DNA from: Haliea sp. E1-2-M8
GTDB lineage: Bacteria; Pseudomonadota; Gammaproteobacteria; Pseudomonadales; Halieaceae
Assembly (NCBI RefSeq): GCF_030649675.1
Contig: NZ_JAUTDR010000011.1
Span: forward strand, 109,008 to 173,007
DNA length: 64,000 nucleotides
Direction: 5' to 3'
Part shown: positions 19,919 to 28,811 of the stretch, in pieces
Numbering within the stretch: position 1 is the stretch's first letter
How the letters are laid out: each line of letters starts with the position of its first letter
Made by a program: the position numbers and the translations under genes
Notes under the pieces: generated by a model
Seen by the model: only the letters and a program-made list of their open reading frames with translations
The model's database searches: none
What the model was told of the DNA's origin: nothing

Positions 19919-20878
19919 ATGCAACACTACGACGTCTTCAACGGTGACGCCGATGGCATTTGCGCCCTGGTGCAACTGCGGCGGGCACAGCCCCGCGATG
20001 CGGTACTCGTCACCGGGGTCAAACGAGACACTTCGCTGCTCAAGCAGGTGAACGCGGGGCAGGGCTCGCAGATCACGGTGCTCGACGTGTCCCTGGACAA
20101 GAACCGCAGCGATCTGGAACGCCTGCTCGCGGCTGGAGCCGAAATATTCTACTGCGACCATCATTTTGCCGGGGAGATCCCGCAAAGTGCGCGGCTGCAG
20201 ACCCTGATCAACCCCGCTGCGGATGTCTGTACCAGCCTGCTGGTGAACGGCCACCTGCAGGGCGCTTTCCCGGCCTGGGCAGTAGTGGGGACCTTTGGTG
20301 ACAACCTCCGGGACAGCGCGCTGCGGCTGGCGCGGCCACTGGGTCTCACGCCTGAGCAGCTGGAACAGCTGGAACAGCTGGGCATCTACATCAATTACAA
20401 CGGCTATGGGCCAGCGCTGGAAGATCTGCACTTTTCGCCCGCAGACCTGTATCGCCTGCTGAGCGGTTACGATGATCCGTTTGCATTCATGACCGCGGAG
20501 CGGGAGCATTTCCAGCATCTGGAGACCGGCTACCGGGAAGACATGGCTGCTGCCGCCGCCCTTGCACCGGAGTACCGGGATGCGGCGGCGGCGGTCTATC
20601 TGCTGCCCGATGCGGCGTGGGCCAGGCGCGTCAGCGGGGTATACGGCAACGATCTGGCCAATGGCGACCCGGACCGTGCGCATGCGGTGGTTACCGCACG
20701 AGCCGACGGCAATTATCTGGTCAGCGTGCGGGCTCCGCTGCACAACAAGGTCGGTGCCGATGTCCTGTGCCGCGAGTTTCCCACCGGCGGCGGTCGCGCC
20801 GCGGCTGCCGGGATCAACGAGCTGCCGGCTGCACAGCTGCCGGAGTTCATCACCCGTATCGCGGCCTTTTACGCCTGA
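19919..20878 (+). CDS. DHH-family phosphoesterase
   Basis: A 319-residue protein with the DHH superfamily signatures: FNGDADGICA (residues 7-16), CDHH (79-82) and the C-terminal DHHA1-type GGGRAAAAGI near residue 300. The family includes RecJ, oligoribonuclease NrnA and cyclic dinucleotide phosphodiesterases; this short single-domain form is closest in layout to NrnA-type or uncharacterised acetyltransferase-annotated DHH proteins. The substrate cannot be told from sequence. It starts 21 bases after the dehydratase gene and converges with the DUF502 gene. Confidence 0.8.
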   Translation: MQHYDVFNGDADGICALVQLRRAQPRDAVLVTGVKRDTSLLKQVNAGQGSQITVLDVSLDKNRSDLERLLAAGAEIFYCDHHFAGEIPQSARLQTLINPAADVCTSLLVNGHLQGAFPAWAVVGTFGDNLRDSALRLARPLGLTPEQLEQLEQLGIYINYNGYGPALEDLHFSPADLYRLLSGYDDPFAFMTAEREHFQHLETGYREDMAAAAALAPEYRDAAAAVYLLPDAAWARRVSGVYGNDLANGDPDRAHAVVTARADGNYLVSVRAPLHNKVGADVLCREFPTGGGRAAAAGINELPAAQLPEFITRIAAFYA

Positions 20879-20967
20879 GCGCACCTTGGCGCGCTCTGCG
20901 TGAGGTGATTGCCGAAGAGTTCGCCACGGTGGCAGCGCAGCTGGACACCCGCTCAGGGGGCGCCGCT

Positions 20968-21558
20968 TCAGTCGCTGTTCGGGCTCTGGATGCCCCCGGT
21001 TACCGCGATGCGCATGGCTTCTTCCACACTGATATCCACGGGCTGTAGCTGTTCCGGGGCGAGATAGATGGTATATCCGCCCAGCTGGTAACTCATTGGC
21101 AGGTACACACCTACAATGTTGGGTCCCAGCGCGCCGCGCAGTTTGTCCGGGGGGTGGCGAGAGGTCACGAACCCCAGCAGGCGGACGTTTTCCTGCACTT
21201 CCACCAGTACTACCGAATCCGCCTGCTTCTTGTCGGCGATGCTGAAAGCCCGCAGTACATCCTGGATTGCGCCGTGCACGGACTTCACCAGCGGGATGCT
21301 GCTGAGCAACGCATCGCCCAGCCGCAGCAGATGGCGGATGGCGTAGGCGTTGACCAGGAGGCCCACCAGCATCAGCAACAGCAGGGCGGACAGCAGCCCC
21401 AGTCCTCCGAAATACCAGTCCCTGGGCAGCACTGCGCGCAGCGCTGTCCCGGCGATGGTCTCCATGGTCAACAGTAACCAGTAAATCAGGTAGAGGGTCA
21501 GGCCCACCGGTAGCACGGCAACCAGTCCCTGCAAGGTGAGAGCGGCCAGACGTTTCAT
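20968..21558 (-). CDS. DUF502 family inner-membrane protein
   Basis: A 196-residue protein with two hydrophobic segments, near residues 7-30 and 50-70, and a cytoplasmic part with PLVKSVHGAIQDVLRAF and the IVGVYLPMSY region typical of DUF502. The function of the family is unknown; plant homologues are called LIKE-COV. It is oriented opposite to the DHH gene and in line with the c-di-GMP gene, from which it is separated by about 150 bases. Confidence 0.85.
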   Translation of the reverse strand: MKRLAALTLQGLVAVLPVGLTLYLIYWLLLTMETIAGTALRAVLPRDWYFGGLGLLSALLLLMLVGLLVNAYAIRHLLRLGDALLSSIPLVKSVHGAIQDVLRAFSIADKKQADSVVLVEVQENVRLLGFVTSRHPPDKLRGALGPNIVGVYLPMSYQLGGYTIYLAPEQLQPVDISVEEAMRIAVTGGIQSPNSD

Positions 21559-21705
21559 TCTCTGTTCCTGCTATCGAGTGAATGCGAACAGTGTACATCA
21601 GGCCGGGGACGGGGGTCGGGCAAATGCCCGGTGGAGGATGCTGCCGTGCGTTTCCAGGACCGGAACGGCGTCGCCCTGCGCCTGGGCGGCTTTTTCGTCA
21701 TGGGC

Positions 21706-24387
21706 TCATCGCCGCGGTTGCAGCATCTCCCGGAATTCAGCTGCCGGCATTGGTCTCGCGAACAGGTAGCCCTGAAAGAGGTCGCAGCCGCTGCTGCGTA
21801 AAAAATCGCTCTGGGCCTGTGTTTCCACCCCTTCGGCGATGGAGGTCATCCCCAGGATGGTCGCCAGTTCCAGCATCGCGTGCACAATCTGGTTGCCCTT
21901 CTCCGAACAATTGATGTCGTCTACAAACTGCTTGTCGATCTTGAGTACGTCGATTGGCATGCTGGTTAGATAGGCAAAGCTGCAAAAGCCGGTGCCGAAG
22001 TCATCCAGCGCAATCCGCAGCCCCATAGCGTGCAGTTCCCCCAGTGTCCTGACGACCTCCTGCGGGTGCGCCATCAGCGCTGACTCAGTGATTTCCAGCC
22101 CGAAATCAGCGGCGCTCAGGTCATATTTCAGCAGCATGTCCTGCATCAGACTAACCAGATTCTGGTCCTGAAACTGGCGCGCGGCAACGTTGATGCAGAT
22201 CTGCACCGGCTCCAGTCCCTCATCGCGCCAGCATCTGACCTGGCGTCCCGCCTCGTCGATGACCCAGGCTCCGATGGCGTTGATCAGTCCCGAGCTTTCC
22301 GCCAGAGGGATGAAGCGTGCGGGTGGCACCAGGCCGTTGCCGGGTTGATCCCAGCGCACCAGGGCCTCCGCGCTGGTGACGAGCTCATTTTCCATACTGA
22401 CCTGGGGTTGATAATGCAGCAGCAGTTCACCCTTTTCCATACCCAGGCGGAGCTGGGTAATAGTGTCCATGCGCTCGACGGCGGAGATACCGAGGTCCTC
22501 GGTGAAGAAGCAGAAGCGGCTGTTGCCCAGGCTTTTGGCCCTGTACATGGCGGTGTCCGCGCTGCGCAGGAGTTCTTCCCAGGTGTCGCCGTTTTCTGGA
22601 AACACGCTGATGCCTATGCAGCATTCGGGAAAACACTCGCGACCGTTGGACAAGGTGTATTGGCTGGTGACCGAGGCAATCAGGTCGGAAGCTTTTTGCG
22701 CCACCGCGGCGGACGAATCCATATCCTCCATCAGGCAGACGAACTCATCACCCCCAAGGCGCGCCAGCGTATCGGATCTGCGCAGGCCGTGCTGCAGCCG
22801 ACGCGCCACCTCAACCAGGACTTCATCTCCGATCACATGGCCATAACTGTCGTTGAGGGTCTTGAAGTCATCCAGATCCAGAAACAGTACCGCAAGCTGC
22901 TGCTGTTTGCGGCGGGCCCGTTCAATCGCGTGTTCCAGGCGCGACACCAGGAGCAGGCGGTTGGGGAGGTTGGTGAGCGCATCGTAATGTGCTAGGTGGA
23001 CCAGGTCCTCCTCGAAGCGCTTTTCCAGGCTGATATCGCGGCAGATCAACACCCGTTTGTGGCTGTCCGTGGCGGTGCTGTGGACTACGCTGGCGGTGAC
23101 TGTTAGCGGAATCTCGCGACCACCGGGGTGATGATAGAAGATCTCGCCGTGCCAGTGCGGCGTCCTGTCCAGCATGTCCATGACGTCGCGAAAGCTGGAG
23201 TTGGTGCCGTTGCCAAACAGTTGGTCCATGGAGTGCCCGGCCAGCTCCGCTTCCTGCCGTCCGCAGATCGCGGCGAAAGCTGCATTGCAGGAAAGCACGA
23301 TGTGGTCCTGATCGACGATCAGGACCCCCTCAGAGAGCCCGGCAATAGCGGCGGCATGGAGGTCGCGACGTTCCTGGTCCTGCTTCGACTCGGTGATATC
23401 GACCCAGCAGCCAACAATGTGAACGGAACCGGTGTCGCCGGCGGGGAGCGCGAAGCAGCGGGACGTATTCCGGATCCAGCGCAGTTCGCCCTCGCCATCG
23501 GTAACCCGCAACAGATTCGAAACTTCGCTCTGCTGACCCTCGCGCAGTTGATCCATCAGTCCCAGCACCACGGGTATGTCGTCCGGATGGATATGTTGCT
23601 GCCACCAGTCACTGCCAACAATCACGGCAGCATCCACTTTCAGAATGCGCTCCACGTTGTCGCTGACCCAGACCAGGCTGTATACCTCCCCGCGAACATC
23701 CATGGTGTAAGTGATGGTTGGGCTGGCGGCAAGGGTCAGTTGCAGTCGATGTTCAAGCGTCTGTTGATACTCGTGGGCCTCGTGCAGGCCGGAGATGTCG
23801 GTAAGAGTGCCCTCATGGCCACAAAAAACGCCATCACGGTAGCGGGGATATGCGCTGTCCACCAGCCAGCGCATGGCACCCTTGGCGTTGCTTTGCAACG
23901 GATACCGCTCAAGAAAGCTGATGTGTTCGGTCAAGGCCGCCTGCCAGCGGTCCTGTACGCGCTCCCGGTGTTGGGGAGACGGCAGCTGCTGGAAGTAGGA
24001 GTCCCCGCGGTTGTCTCCGGGGCGCAAACCTGCAAGCTGGGTTGCCGCGTGGTTGGCGTAGCTTACTTTGCCGTCTGTCCCGGTCTCATAAATCCCCACT
24101 TCCAGGTGCGCCAGCCGCTGCAGATAATCCAGCTGGGTCTTGTCCAGCTGCGTCTGGATGGCTGACTGGCGCTGCAGGGCACGGCGTACGAGCAAGCTCA
24201 GCAGCAAACTGGTCAGGACAATAAAAATCCAGCCTTTCCAGGTTTGCAGGGCGGAAATATCTGCCCCGGTGCCCTCGGGCAACAGCAGCAACAGCGCTCG
24301 ATCCGACAGCAGGATCCACAGGGCGCCAATAAAAAAGTATATGAGGGTAACCCTGGAGGTTGCCCTGAAAATCTGGGCTGGACTCAC
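21706..24387 (-). CDS. Membrane-anchored PAS-GGDEF-EAL protein (c-di-GMP turnover)
   Basis: An 893-residue signalling protein. Two N-terminal transmembrane helices ([15 protein letters not shown] and [16 protein letters not shown]) bracket a short periplasmic loop. Several PAS/PAC modules follow up to about residue 430. The GGDEF domain keeps RLGGDEF, so cyclase activity is possible, and the EAL domain keeps EALVRW with later DDFGTGFCS, so phosphodiesterase activity is possible. Both halves look intact, which leaves the net direction open. It is transcribed alone. Upstream, at 24465-24494, is an 8-bp inverted repeat (TTGCCGGA/TCCGGCAA) that might be regulatory. Confidence 0.93.
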   Translation of the reverse strand: MSPAQIFRATSRVTLIYFFIGALWILLSDRALLLLLPEGTGADISALQTWKGWIFIVLTSLLLSLLVRRALQRQSAIQTQLDKTQLDYLQRLAHLEVGIYETGTDGKVSYANHAATQLAGLRPGDNRGDSYFQQLPSPQHRERVQDRWQAALTEHISFLERYPLQSNAKGAMRWLVDSAYPRYRDGVFCGHEGTLTDISGLHEAHEYQQTLEHRLQLTLAASPTITYTMDVRGEVYSLVWVSDNVERILKVDAAVIVGSDWWQQHIHPDDIPVVLGLMDQLREGQQSEVSNLLRVTDGEGELRWIRNTSRCFALPAGDTGSVHIVGCWVDITESKQDQERRDLHAAAIAGLSEGVLIVDQDHIVLSCNAAFAAICGRQEAELAGHSMDQLFGNGTNSSFRDVMDMLDRTPHWHGEIFYHHPGGREIPLTVTASVVHSTATDSHKRVLICRDISLEKRFEEDLVHLAHYDALTNLPNRLLLVSRLEHAIERARRKQQQLAVLFLDLDDFKTLNDSYGHVIGDEVLVEVARRLQHGLRRSDTLARLGGDEFVCLMEDMDSSAAVAQKASDLIASVTSQYTLSNGRECFPECCIGISVFPENGDTWEELLRSADTAMYRAKSLGNSRFCFFTEDLGISAVERMDTITQLRLGMEKGELLLHYQPQVSMENELVTSAEALVRWDQPGNGLVPPARFIPLAESSGLINAIGAWVIDEAGRQVRCWRDEGLEPVQICINVAARQFQDQNLVSLMQDMLLKYDLSAADFGLEITESALMAHPQEVVRTLGELHAMGLRIALDDFGTGFCSFAYLTSMPIDVLKIDKQFVDDINCSEKGNQIVHAMLELATILGMTSIAEGVETQAQSDFLRSSGCDLFQGYLFARPMPAAEFREMLQPRR

Positions 24388-24659
24388 GGAGCGCCGGGAA
24401 GGCTGTCCGCGACAGCATTGATGCTGGTCGTGTAGCGGGTCCGCACGCTGGTTCCCCTCTCGCCTTGCCGGATCAGGCGAGCGCCGTCCGGCAATTATTA
24501 GTGTGTCTACAGCCTAGTACAGCAGGGGGTAAAACACCATGGCGGGAGCCCGGTTATCGGGCAATACCGGCGGATCATGGACCCCCGTAGGGGCAACGTT
24601 CCGACGCCCCGGTAGAGGATATCGAGCGCACCGGGTTCAGCGGTAATCTGTGGGCGGCA

Positions 24660-25088
24660 TCAAGCCGCGATTTCGCAGCTTTCCCTGCTATTGCCCGCGT
24701 CGAAATATTGCTGGAAAACCCTGGGGGTGCGGCCGCGTCCAGACCAGAGGTACTCCTGGCCGTCGATTTCCAGCCTGTAGCGGGGCGGTACTTTTGCTTT
24801 TCTGCCACGCTTTCCCGCCGCGGGCTTTTTTGCACCAGTCTTGCGGGGAGCCTTTTTCAGGTCCTCTGGTTTCAAGCCGCTCTCGGCGAGGAGATCATTG
24901 ACCTTTTGAATCGTGGCCTGGCGCTCCTGCGCTTCCTTCTTTTCCAGTTTGGCCTTTTCCGCGGCCAGCGATGCATTCAGGTTGGCAATGAGTTTTTCAA
25001 GCTCGGATACGGATAGACGACGAGCCTCTGTATTTGTTTTGGCTTTGGATTTCGCATAAACAGAAAATACTGAAGTTTTGCCTTTCAT
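24660..25088 (-). CDS. H-NS-like nucleoid-associated protein
   Basis: A 142-residue protein with an N-terminal coiled-coil oligomerisation region (LEKLIANLNASLAAEKAKLEKK with neighbours), a Lys/Ala-rich linker (KKAPRKTGAKKPAAGKRGRK), and a C-terminal H-NS DNA-binding motif YLWSGRGRTPRVFQQYF, in which the SGRGRTP matches the AT-hook-like core. It should bind curved, AT-rich DNA and silence foreign genes. The longer basic linker and swapped C-terminal tail resemble the Bph3/BpH-type H-NS of beta- and gammaproteobacteria more than E. coli H-NS. The accessory region that begins at 28.6 kb has lower GC and could be a target. Confidence 0.85.
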   Translation of the reverse strand: MKGKTSVFSVYAKSKAKTNTEARRLSVSELEKLIANLNASLAAEKAKLEKKEAQERQATIQKVNDLLAESGLKPEDLKKAPRKTGAKKPAAGKRGRKAKVPPRYRLEIDGQEYLWSGRGRTPRVFQQYFDAGNSRESCEIAA

Positions 25089-25117
25089 ACTTTGCTCCCT
25101 GAAAAATTGAGGTGCCT

Positions 25118-25145
25118 ATTATATTTACCCCAAGTATTTAAGCAA
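25118..25145 (-). promoter_or_regulatory. Sigma-70-type promoter of the H-NS-like gene
   Basis: On the minus strand TTGCTT, 16 bases, then TATAAT, about 30 bases before the start codon. The surrounding 150 bases are markedly AT-rich, as often seen for autoregulated hns promoters. A GGGAG ribosome binding site lies 8 bases before the ATG. Confidence 0.7.
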
Positions 25146-25237
25146 ACGGAAATATGCGGACATAATATGTGGAAAGTTTCTGTTTAAATCAGATAAAGCA
25201 AAATCTACCAGTTCGGATTATTGGCAAAGCCATTTGT

Positions 25238-26464
25238 TTAGTCGTGTTTGCCCGAGACAACCATGCCATCTGATCCTCGGGACTCAATCGCATCCACCCA
25301 GTGACGTAAGGACTTGCTCTGGCCGATTGCGAGCTTGAGACAAACCAGCAGCGGCATGGCCAGCAGTACGCCCATGGCGCCCCACAGCCAGCCCCATGCT
25401 ACCAGCCACACTATTATGACCAGCGGGTTTAGTCGCATGTTTCTGCCCATTATCAGCGGCGTGACAACCTGTGCTTCGACCAGGTTGATACTGAAATACA
25501 CCATTGCCGGCAGTGCTGCCGAGGCCACGGCGCCGTACTGAACCACTCCCGCGAGCAGGAGCACGATCACTGCGAGCAGCGGGCCGACATAGGGCGCGAA
25601 ATTGAGCATGCCCACCAATACCCCCCACAGCAGGGCGTCCTGTACTCCAAACAGCCACAGTGCGCCGGCGGTGGCGAGCCCAAGGCAGGTATTGATTGCG
25701 CTGACCGTAACAATATAGCGGGACAACTCCACCTGTATGGTTCTCACCAGCACAATGCTACGGCGCTTGTCCTGAATCCGGGGGAAAGTATTTACGAAGC
25801 TGACAAACAGGCCCGGCCCGAACACCAGCAGGAACAGGATCAGCATTACTGTTGTCAGTAACTGGGCGATCATCCATGGGGCGCCGCTCAGCATGGTTAG
25901 AATCACCTCGACCCCACTCTGCTTTATTTTTTCACTTACCCGGTTCTCATCCTTCGCGGCAGACTCTTCGACATTGACGGTTTCGGCTTCGGCTTCGGTG
26001 GCGCTGTCGTCCCCGAACAGGCCGAAGAAAGTGAAGCCCCTGGGTTTGGGCGGTTCAGGAGCCGGGATTGGTTCAGGCGTTGCAGTCAGTGAGTCAGTAA
26101 TTTTATCGACTCGCTGTGAGAACTGCTCCGTCAGTTCCGGAATAGCTTTGGCCCAGCGCTGGGCGGGCTCCGCCAGTTGGGTGGCGAGCAGGATTAGTGG
26201 GCCTCCTATCAGGCTCAGAATGAGAATGGCCGATATTGCCCGGGGAATGTAGAAGCGCTTGAGCAACTGTACCAATGGGCTGAGCAGAAGCGCAAAGATC
26301 AGCGCGACGACGATCGGTATCAACAGCGACTTCGCAAAATAGATGGTGTAAAGCAGCGCCAGCATCAGGAGGGAGCGAAAAGCCAGCGATGACTTCGGTG
26401 GCTCAGGAGATTCGGTCTTCTGTGCAGCTGCGCCTGCGCGCTCAGGTAGTTGCTCGTTGGTCAT
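25238..26464 (-). CDS. AI-2E/PerM-family transporter
   Basis: A 408-residue membrane protein of the AI-2E exporter/PerM family, with about eight hydrophobic segments. A Pro/Glu-rich soluble insert lies between the second and third groups of helices (about residues 125-180, PEPIPAPEPPKP onward). WGVLVGMLNFAPYVGPLL and the GxxxG-rich C-terminal helices are typical. Substrates of the family vary and are mostly unknown (autoinducer-2, Na+/H+ exchange, others). Its start overlaps the stop of the preceding YqjK-like gene by 4 bases, so it belongs to the elaB-yqjE-yqjK-like operon. Confidence 0.85.
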   Translation of the reverse strand: MTNEQLPERAGAAAQKTESPEPPKSSLAFRSLLMLALLYTIYFAKSLLIPIVVALIFALLLSPLVQLLKRFYIPRAISAILILSLIGGPLILLATQLAEPAQRWAKAIPELTEQFSQRVDKITDSLTATPEPIPAPEPPKPRGFTFFGLFGDDSATEAEAETVNVEESAAKDENRVSEKIKQSGVEVILTMLSGAPWMIAQLLTTVMLILFLLVFGPGLFVSFVNTFPRIQDKRRSIVLVRTIQVELSRYIVTVSAINTCLGLATAGALWLFGVQDALLWGVLVGMLNFAPYVGPLLAVIVLLLAGVVQYGAVASAALPAMVYFSINLVEAQVVTPLIMGRNMRLNPLVIIVWLVAWGWLWGAMGVLLAMPLLVCLKLAIGQSKSLRHWVDAIESRGSDGMVVSGKHD

Positions 26465-26748
26465 ACTTTGGGATCACTTAGCGCCAGGCCGGCGGTCATC
26501 CCGGAAGACAGCAAGGGCCAGAGGCGTAGCCCTATCGCCAACGGTGTTCCAACACCGGAACCGGACAGCAAGGTGTCGGCCCGCTGTACCAGGACCCCGG
26601 CAACAAATCCGCCTCCGATCAGCCAGTACGGGCCCAGCGCGCGCAACTGGTCTAGTCGTTGCTGTGCACTTTGCTGCAACAGCTGCCGCCGTGCGACCAG
26701 CTCTGCCTCTGCAAATTGCAGCTCACGGATCTGTTGTTTTCTTTTCAT
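26461..26748 (-). CDS. YqjK-like small membrane protein
   Basis: A 95-residue protein with a basic, Gln/Arg-rich N-terminus (RRQLLQQSAQQRLDQL) followed by one or two hydrophobic stretches (YWLIGGGFVAGVLVQ and the C-terminal GLRLWPLLSSGMTAGLAL). It has no strong motif. The call rests on position: in E. coli yqjD-yqjE-yqjK are adjacent, and here the elaB/yqjD-like and yqjE-like genes come just before. Its start overlaps the upstream gene by 26 bases. Confidence 0.6.
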   Translation of the reverse strand: MKRKQQIRELQFAEAELVARRQLLQQSAQQRLDQLRALGPYWLIGGGFVAGVLVQRADTLLSGSGVGTPLAIGLRLWPLLSSGMTAGLALSDPKV

Positions 26749-27223
26749 CGCTGTTTTCTGTACCTGTCATTGCCCTTAGTTGGCGCCGTGTAGCTGGCAG
26801 CCCCAGGCTACTTTGGAAAACACGCGCCGCCCGCCAGAGCAGGAGCAGCGCTATCAGCTGGACCAGAACGAATCCTGCGAGGCTCAAACTGACGGAGCCA
26901 CTGGCCAGAAAAACCAGCCAGGCGAGCAACACAGACAGCCCAAGCCACGCCAGTACGGCGACTGGCACCATGGCCAGTCTTACAAATAGCAGGCGTAGGC
27001 CGTCTGCGACAGCGAGCTTGAGCTCCAGCTGCAGCAGCTTGGAGAGCTGGCGCCCGGTCGCCAGCGCTTGTTGCAATAAGGTGGCCCAGGCTTGTAATTG
27101 AGCCTCTGTAGGGGCCGTTTCCGGTTCACTCTCGGACCGCAACCGGTCTGCCTGCGAGCCTTGTTGTGCCGCTTCTTCTGCTTGCTCAGCCTCTGCTGAT
27201 TGAGAGTTGGTAACCCCGGGCAC
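26723..27223 (-). CDS. YqjE/DUF1469-like phage-holin-fold membrane protein
   Basis: A 166-residue protein: an acidic, Gln/Glu-rich N-terminal 50 residues, an amphipathic helix (LQLELKLAVADGLRLLFVRLA), then two transmembrane helices (VPVAVLAWLGLSVLLAWLVFLA and LAGFVLVQLIALLLLW). This is the YqjE/DUF1469 pattern (often annotated 'phage holin family'), although the protein is chromosomal and not lytic. It starts 5 bases after the ElaB-like gene. Function of the family is unknown. Confidence 0.7.
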   Translation of the reverse strand: MPGVTNSQSAEAEQAEEAAQQGSQADRLRSESEPETAPTEAQLQAWATLLQQALATGRQLSKLLQLELKLAVADGLRLLFVRLAMVPVAVLAWLGLSVLLAWLVFLASGSVSLSLAGFVLVQLIALLLLWRAARVFQSSLGLPATRRQLRAMTGTENSDEKKTTDP

Positions 27224-27228
27224 CGGGT

Positions 27229-27498
27229 CTATTTCCGCGATAGTAACTGTGCCGCGAGCAGGCCTGCCACGAATGCGAGCCCAAGGGTTGCCACTGGTTT
27301 GTCATGTACAAACTGCTCGACGTCGTGCCCTAGCGCGTCGGCCTTGTTCTTGCCTTTGGCGAACTGCGCGACGGCATCGTGTTTCAGGTCCATGCCGGCG
27401 GCTTCCGCAGCCTGGCGAAAATGTCCTTGCGCCTCCAGCAAGTTTTCATAAGCGGACATCACCGCCTCTTTGCCAGAATCCATTTCCTGCTTCTTCAC
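27229..27498 (-). CDS. ElaB/YqjD-like tail-anchored protein
   Basis: An 89-residue protein from the GTG at 27498, chosen because GGAGA lies 6 bases upstream; an in-frame ATG at 27606 would add a Cys-containing leader unlike the family. The C-terminus is a single transmembrane helix with the family's typical ending, KPVATLGLAFVAGLLAAQLLSRK shortened here to one anchor (DKPVATLGLAF followed by VAGLLAAQLL). E. coli ElaB and YqjD are inner-membrane proteins induced in stationary phase that can bind ribosomes. It leads a four-gene operon with the YqjE-like, YqjK-like and PerM-like genes. Confidence 0.8.
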   Translation of the reverse strand: MKKQEMDSGKEAVMSAYENLLEAQGHFRQAAEAAGMDLKHDAVAQFAKGKNKADALGHDVEQFVHDKPVATLGLAFVAGLLAAQLLSRK

Positions 27499-27792
27499 GT
27501 TAGTCTCCTTTTCAGTTGCGCTTGCCACAGCTTCTACCTCCTGGTCACATAGGTGGGCGGCGCCCGGTGATAAAGGGTGTGAACCTGCTCTGCGAGCAGT
27601 ATGCACACTGGTGAATGATAATTCATTTTACATTGCTTGTATCCCGGCCTCCGCTGGTTCTGGTCCAGCGGTAGTAATGCAGCGCGAAGAAAGATACCCA
27701 ATATGCCACTTCCGAACTAAACTGGTCTGGAAGTTCGCAACAATCGAGTTTGTGCGGTTCCGGCAACATCACCAATACAGGTAAGCTACAGT

Positions 27793-27948
27793 ATGCAAGC
27801 ATTTTACGCACTACAGCAAATCAAGACCCTGGCCGTGCGAGCGGCAGTGCTCACAGCGATTGTCGCACTGACCGCCTGCAATACCATGCAGGGAGCTGGC
27901 AGGGACATTGAGCGGGCAGGTGAAGAGATCCAGGACGTAGCAGACTAA
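27793..27948 (+). CDS. Entericidin-like small lipoprotein
   Basis: A 51-residue lipopeptide found by reading the gap by eye. It begins MQAFYALQQIK, has a hydrophobic signal (VRAAVLTAIVALTAC) with a lipobox ending at C29, and the mature part CNTMQGAGRDIERAGEEIQD is the entericidin signature. Entericidins A/B are outer-membrane-associated lipopeptides of a stationary-phase antidote/toxin pair in Enterobacteria; in most other bacteria only one is present, as here. It diverges from the elaB-like operon across a 294-base gap in which no other gene is seen. Confidence 0.85.
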   Translation: MQAFYALQQIKTLAVRAAVLTAIVALTACNTMQGAGRDIERAGEEIQDVAD

Positions 27949-28051
27949 AGTTGTTCCGCTGCCAATAAACGGCGTCGTTTCCAGCGACTGACTGAAGTAC
28001 TGCAAGGATAGGTGTCTCAACATGCCAGGGGCTGTCGCTGCAGCCCGAGGT

Positions 28052-28264
28052 TCATACGCGTCTGATTTCTAACCGCTCCCCGCGGAATTCAATGACATCC
28101 CCATCCACGATCTTCTTGCGCCGCTGGGTCTCCACTGAACCGTTCACCAGGACCTGGCCGTCGCCTATAAGCAGCTTGGCCTCACCACCGGTGCTCACCA
28201 GTCCCTCGAACTTGAGGATCTTGTAGAGTTCAACTGGGTCTTTGTTGATGTCGACGGTTCTCAT
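28052..28264 (-). CDS. S4-domain RNA-binding protein, YbcJ-like
   Basis: A 70-residue protein consisting of a single S4-like RNA-binding domain: LYKILKFEGLVSTGGEAKLLIGDG followed by VLVNGSVETQRRKKIVDGD, with the recurring V-x-V-N-G-x-V core. YbcJ-type proteins bind RNA and are linked to ribosome or RNA metabolism without a settled role. It is on the minus strand between the entericidin-like gene and the accessory region. The 250 bases upstream (28265-28518) hold no recognisable gene. Confidence 0.85.
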   Translation of the reverse strand: MRTVDINKDPVELYKILKFEGLVSTGGEAKLLIGDGQVLVNGSVETQRRKKIVDGDVIEFRGERLEIRRV

Positions 28265-28518
28265 TGCGGGTTACCTGGGAAGGTTTTAGTAGGAAGGTTG
28301 CAAGGGGTGGAGGGCTGCCTGCACGCTATGGATGAGCGAGGAAGCCAGGTGCCGGCGGGGAGTGCCAGAGGTTTCGTGAAGCAGAAAAACGAGGCTACAT
28401 TTCTCGAACGCCGTGATTCTAACAGAATATGGTTTCGCCTGCTGGCCCTGGTTTTCTTCATCCGGGGACCCAATGACTTCCCGTCATAGGTTCCTTCAAA
28501 AACAACCCCAGTCACATC

Positions 28519-28660
28519 TCACGCAGCAGCCGATTCTTCCTTGGCTTCGACATTCTCCGCGTCTTCCGGGTTCGCCTCAGCCACCTTGGCTTCCAGCTCT
28601 GCGACCTTGCGCTGCAGTTCCGCGTTCTCTTTCTTCGTCTCGCTAAGCGTTTTCTGCAGG
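28519..28660 (-). pseudogene. 3' remnant A of the coiled-coil gene family
   Basis: The minus strand encodes the C-terminal 46 codons of a protein close to the one at 34534-35082: LQKTLSETKKENAELQRKV, AELEAKVAEANPEDAEN and the ending KEESAAA plus stop. Similarity also runs about 20 bases beyond the stop codon and ends abruptly at CTGCAG (28655-28660), just before the AT-rich DNA of the TonB receptor. There is no start codon or upstream part, so it is a truncated copy. Its reading frame is nevertheless intact. Confidence 0.8.
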
Positions 28661-28754
28661 CTGGAAAACTACACGAATCCGGGCACATCCAATCTTGAGG
28701 TCAACATATTATGTTTTTCTGGACAGACCTCCCGCAATGCTATAAGTTCAAGTT

Positions 28755-28771
28755 ACTTGCTTGACGCAAGT
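28755..28771. promoter_or_regulatory. Inverted repeat before the TonB receptor gene
   Basis: ACTTGC-TTGAC-GCAAGT is a perfect 6-5-6 inverted repeat 41 bases before the chosen start, in an AT-rich leader. A TATAAG at 28741-28746 could be a -10 box, in which case the repeat would lie over the start of transcription as an operator. No regulator gene lies adjacent. Confidence 0.4.
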
Positions 28772-28811
28772 TATTAAGTTTAATTCAAATTCTAAGAAGG
28801 TGGGGTTCACC

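Noticed and set aside
18932..21598. 888-residue open frame on the minus strand across the dehydratase and DHH genes
   Set aside because: It is a shadow of high-GC genes on the plus strand; its translation has no recognisable motif while the plus frames carry clear SDR and DHH motifs.
28298..28489. 63-codon open frame upstream of remnant A
   Set aside because: No ribosome binding site, no motif and biased only by local composition.
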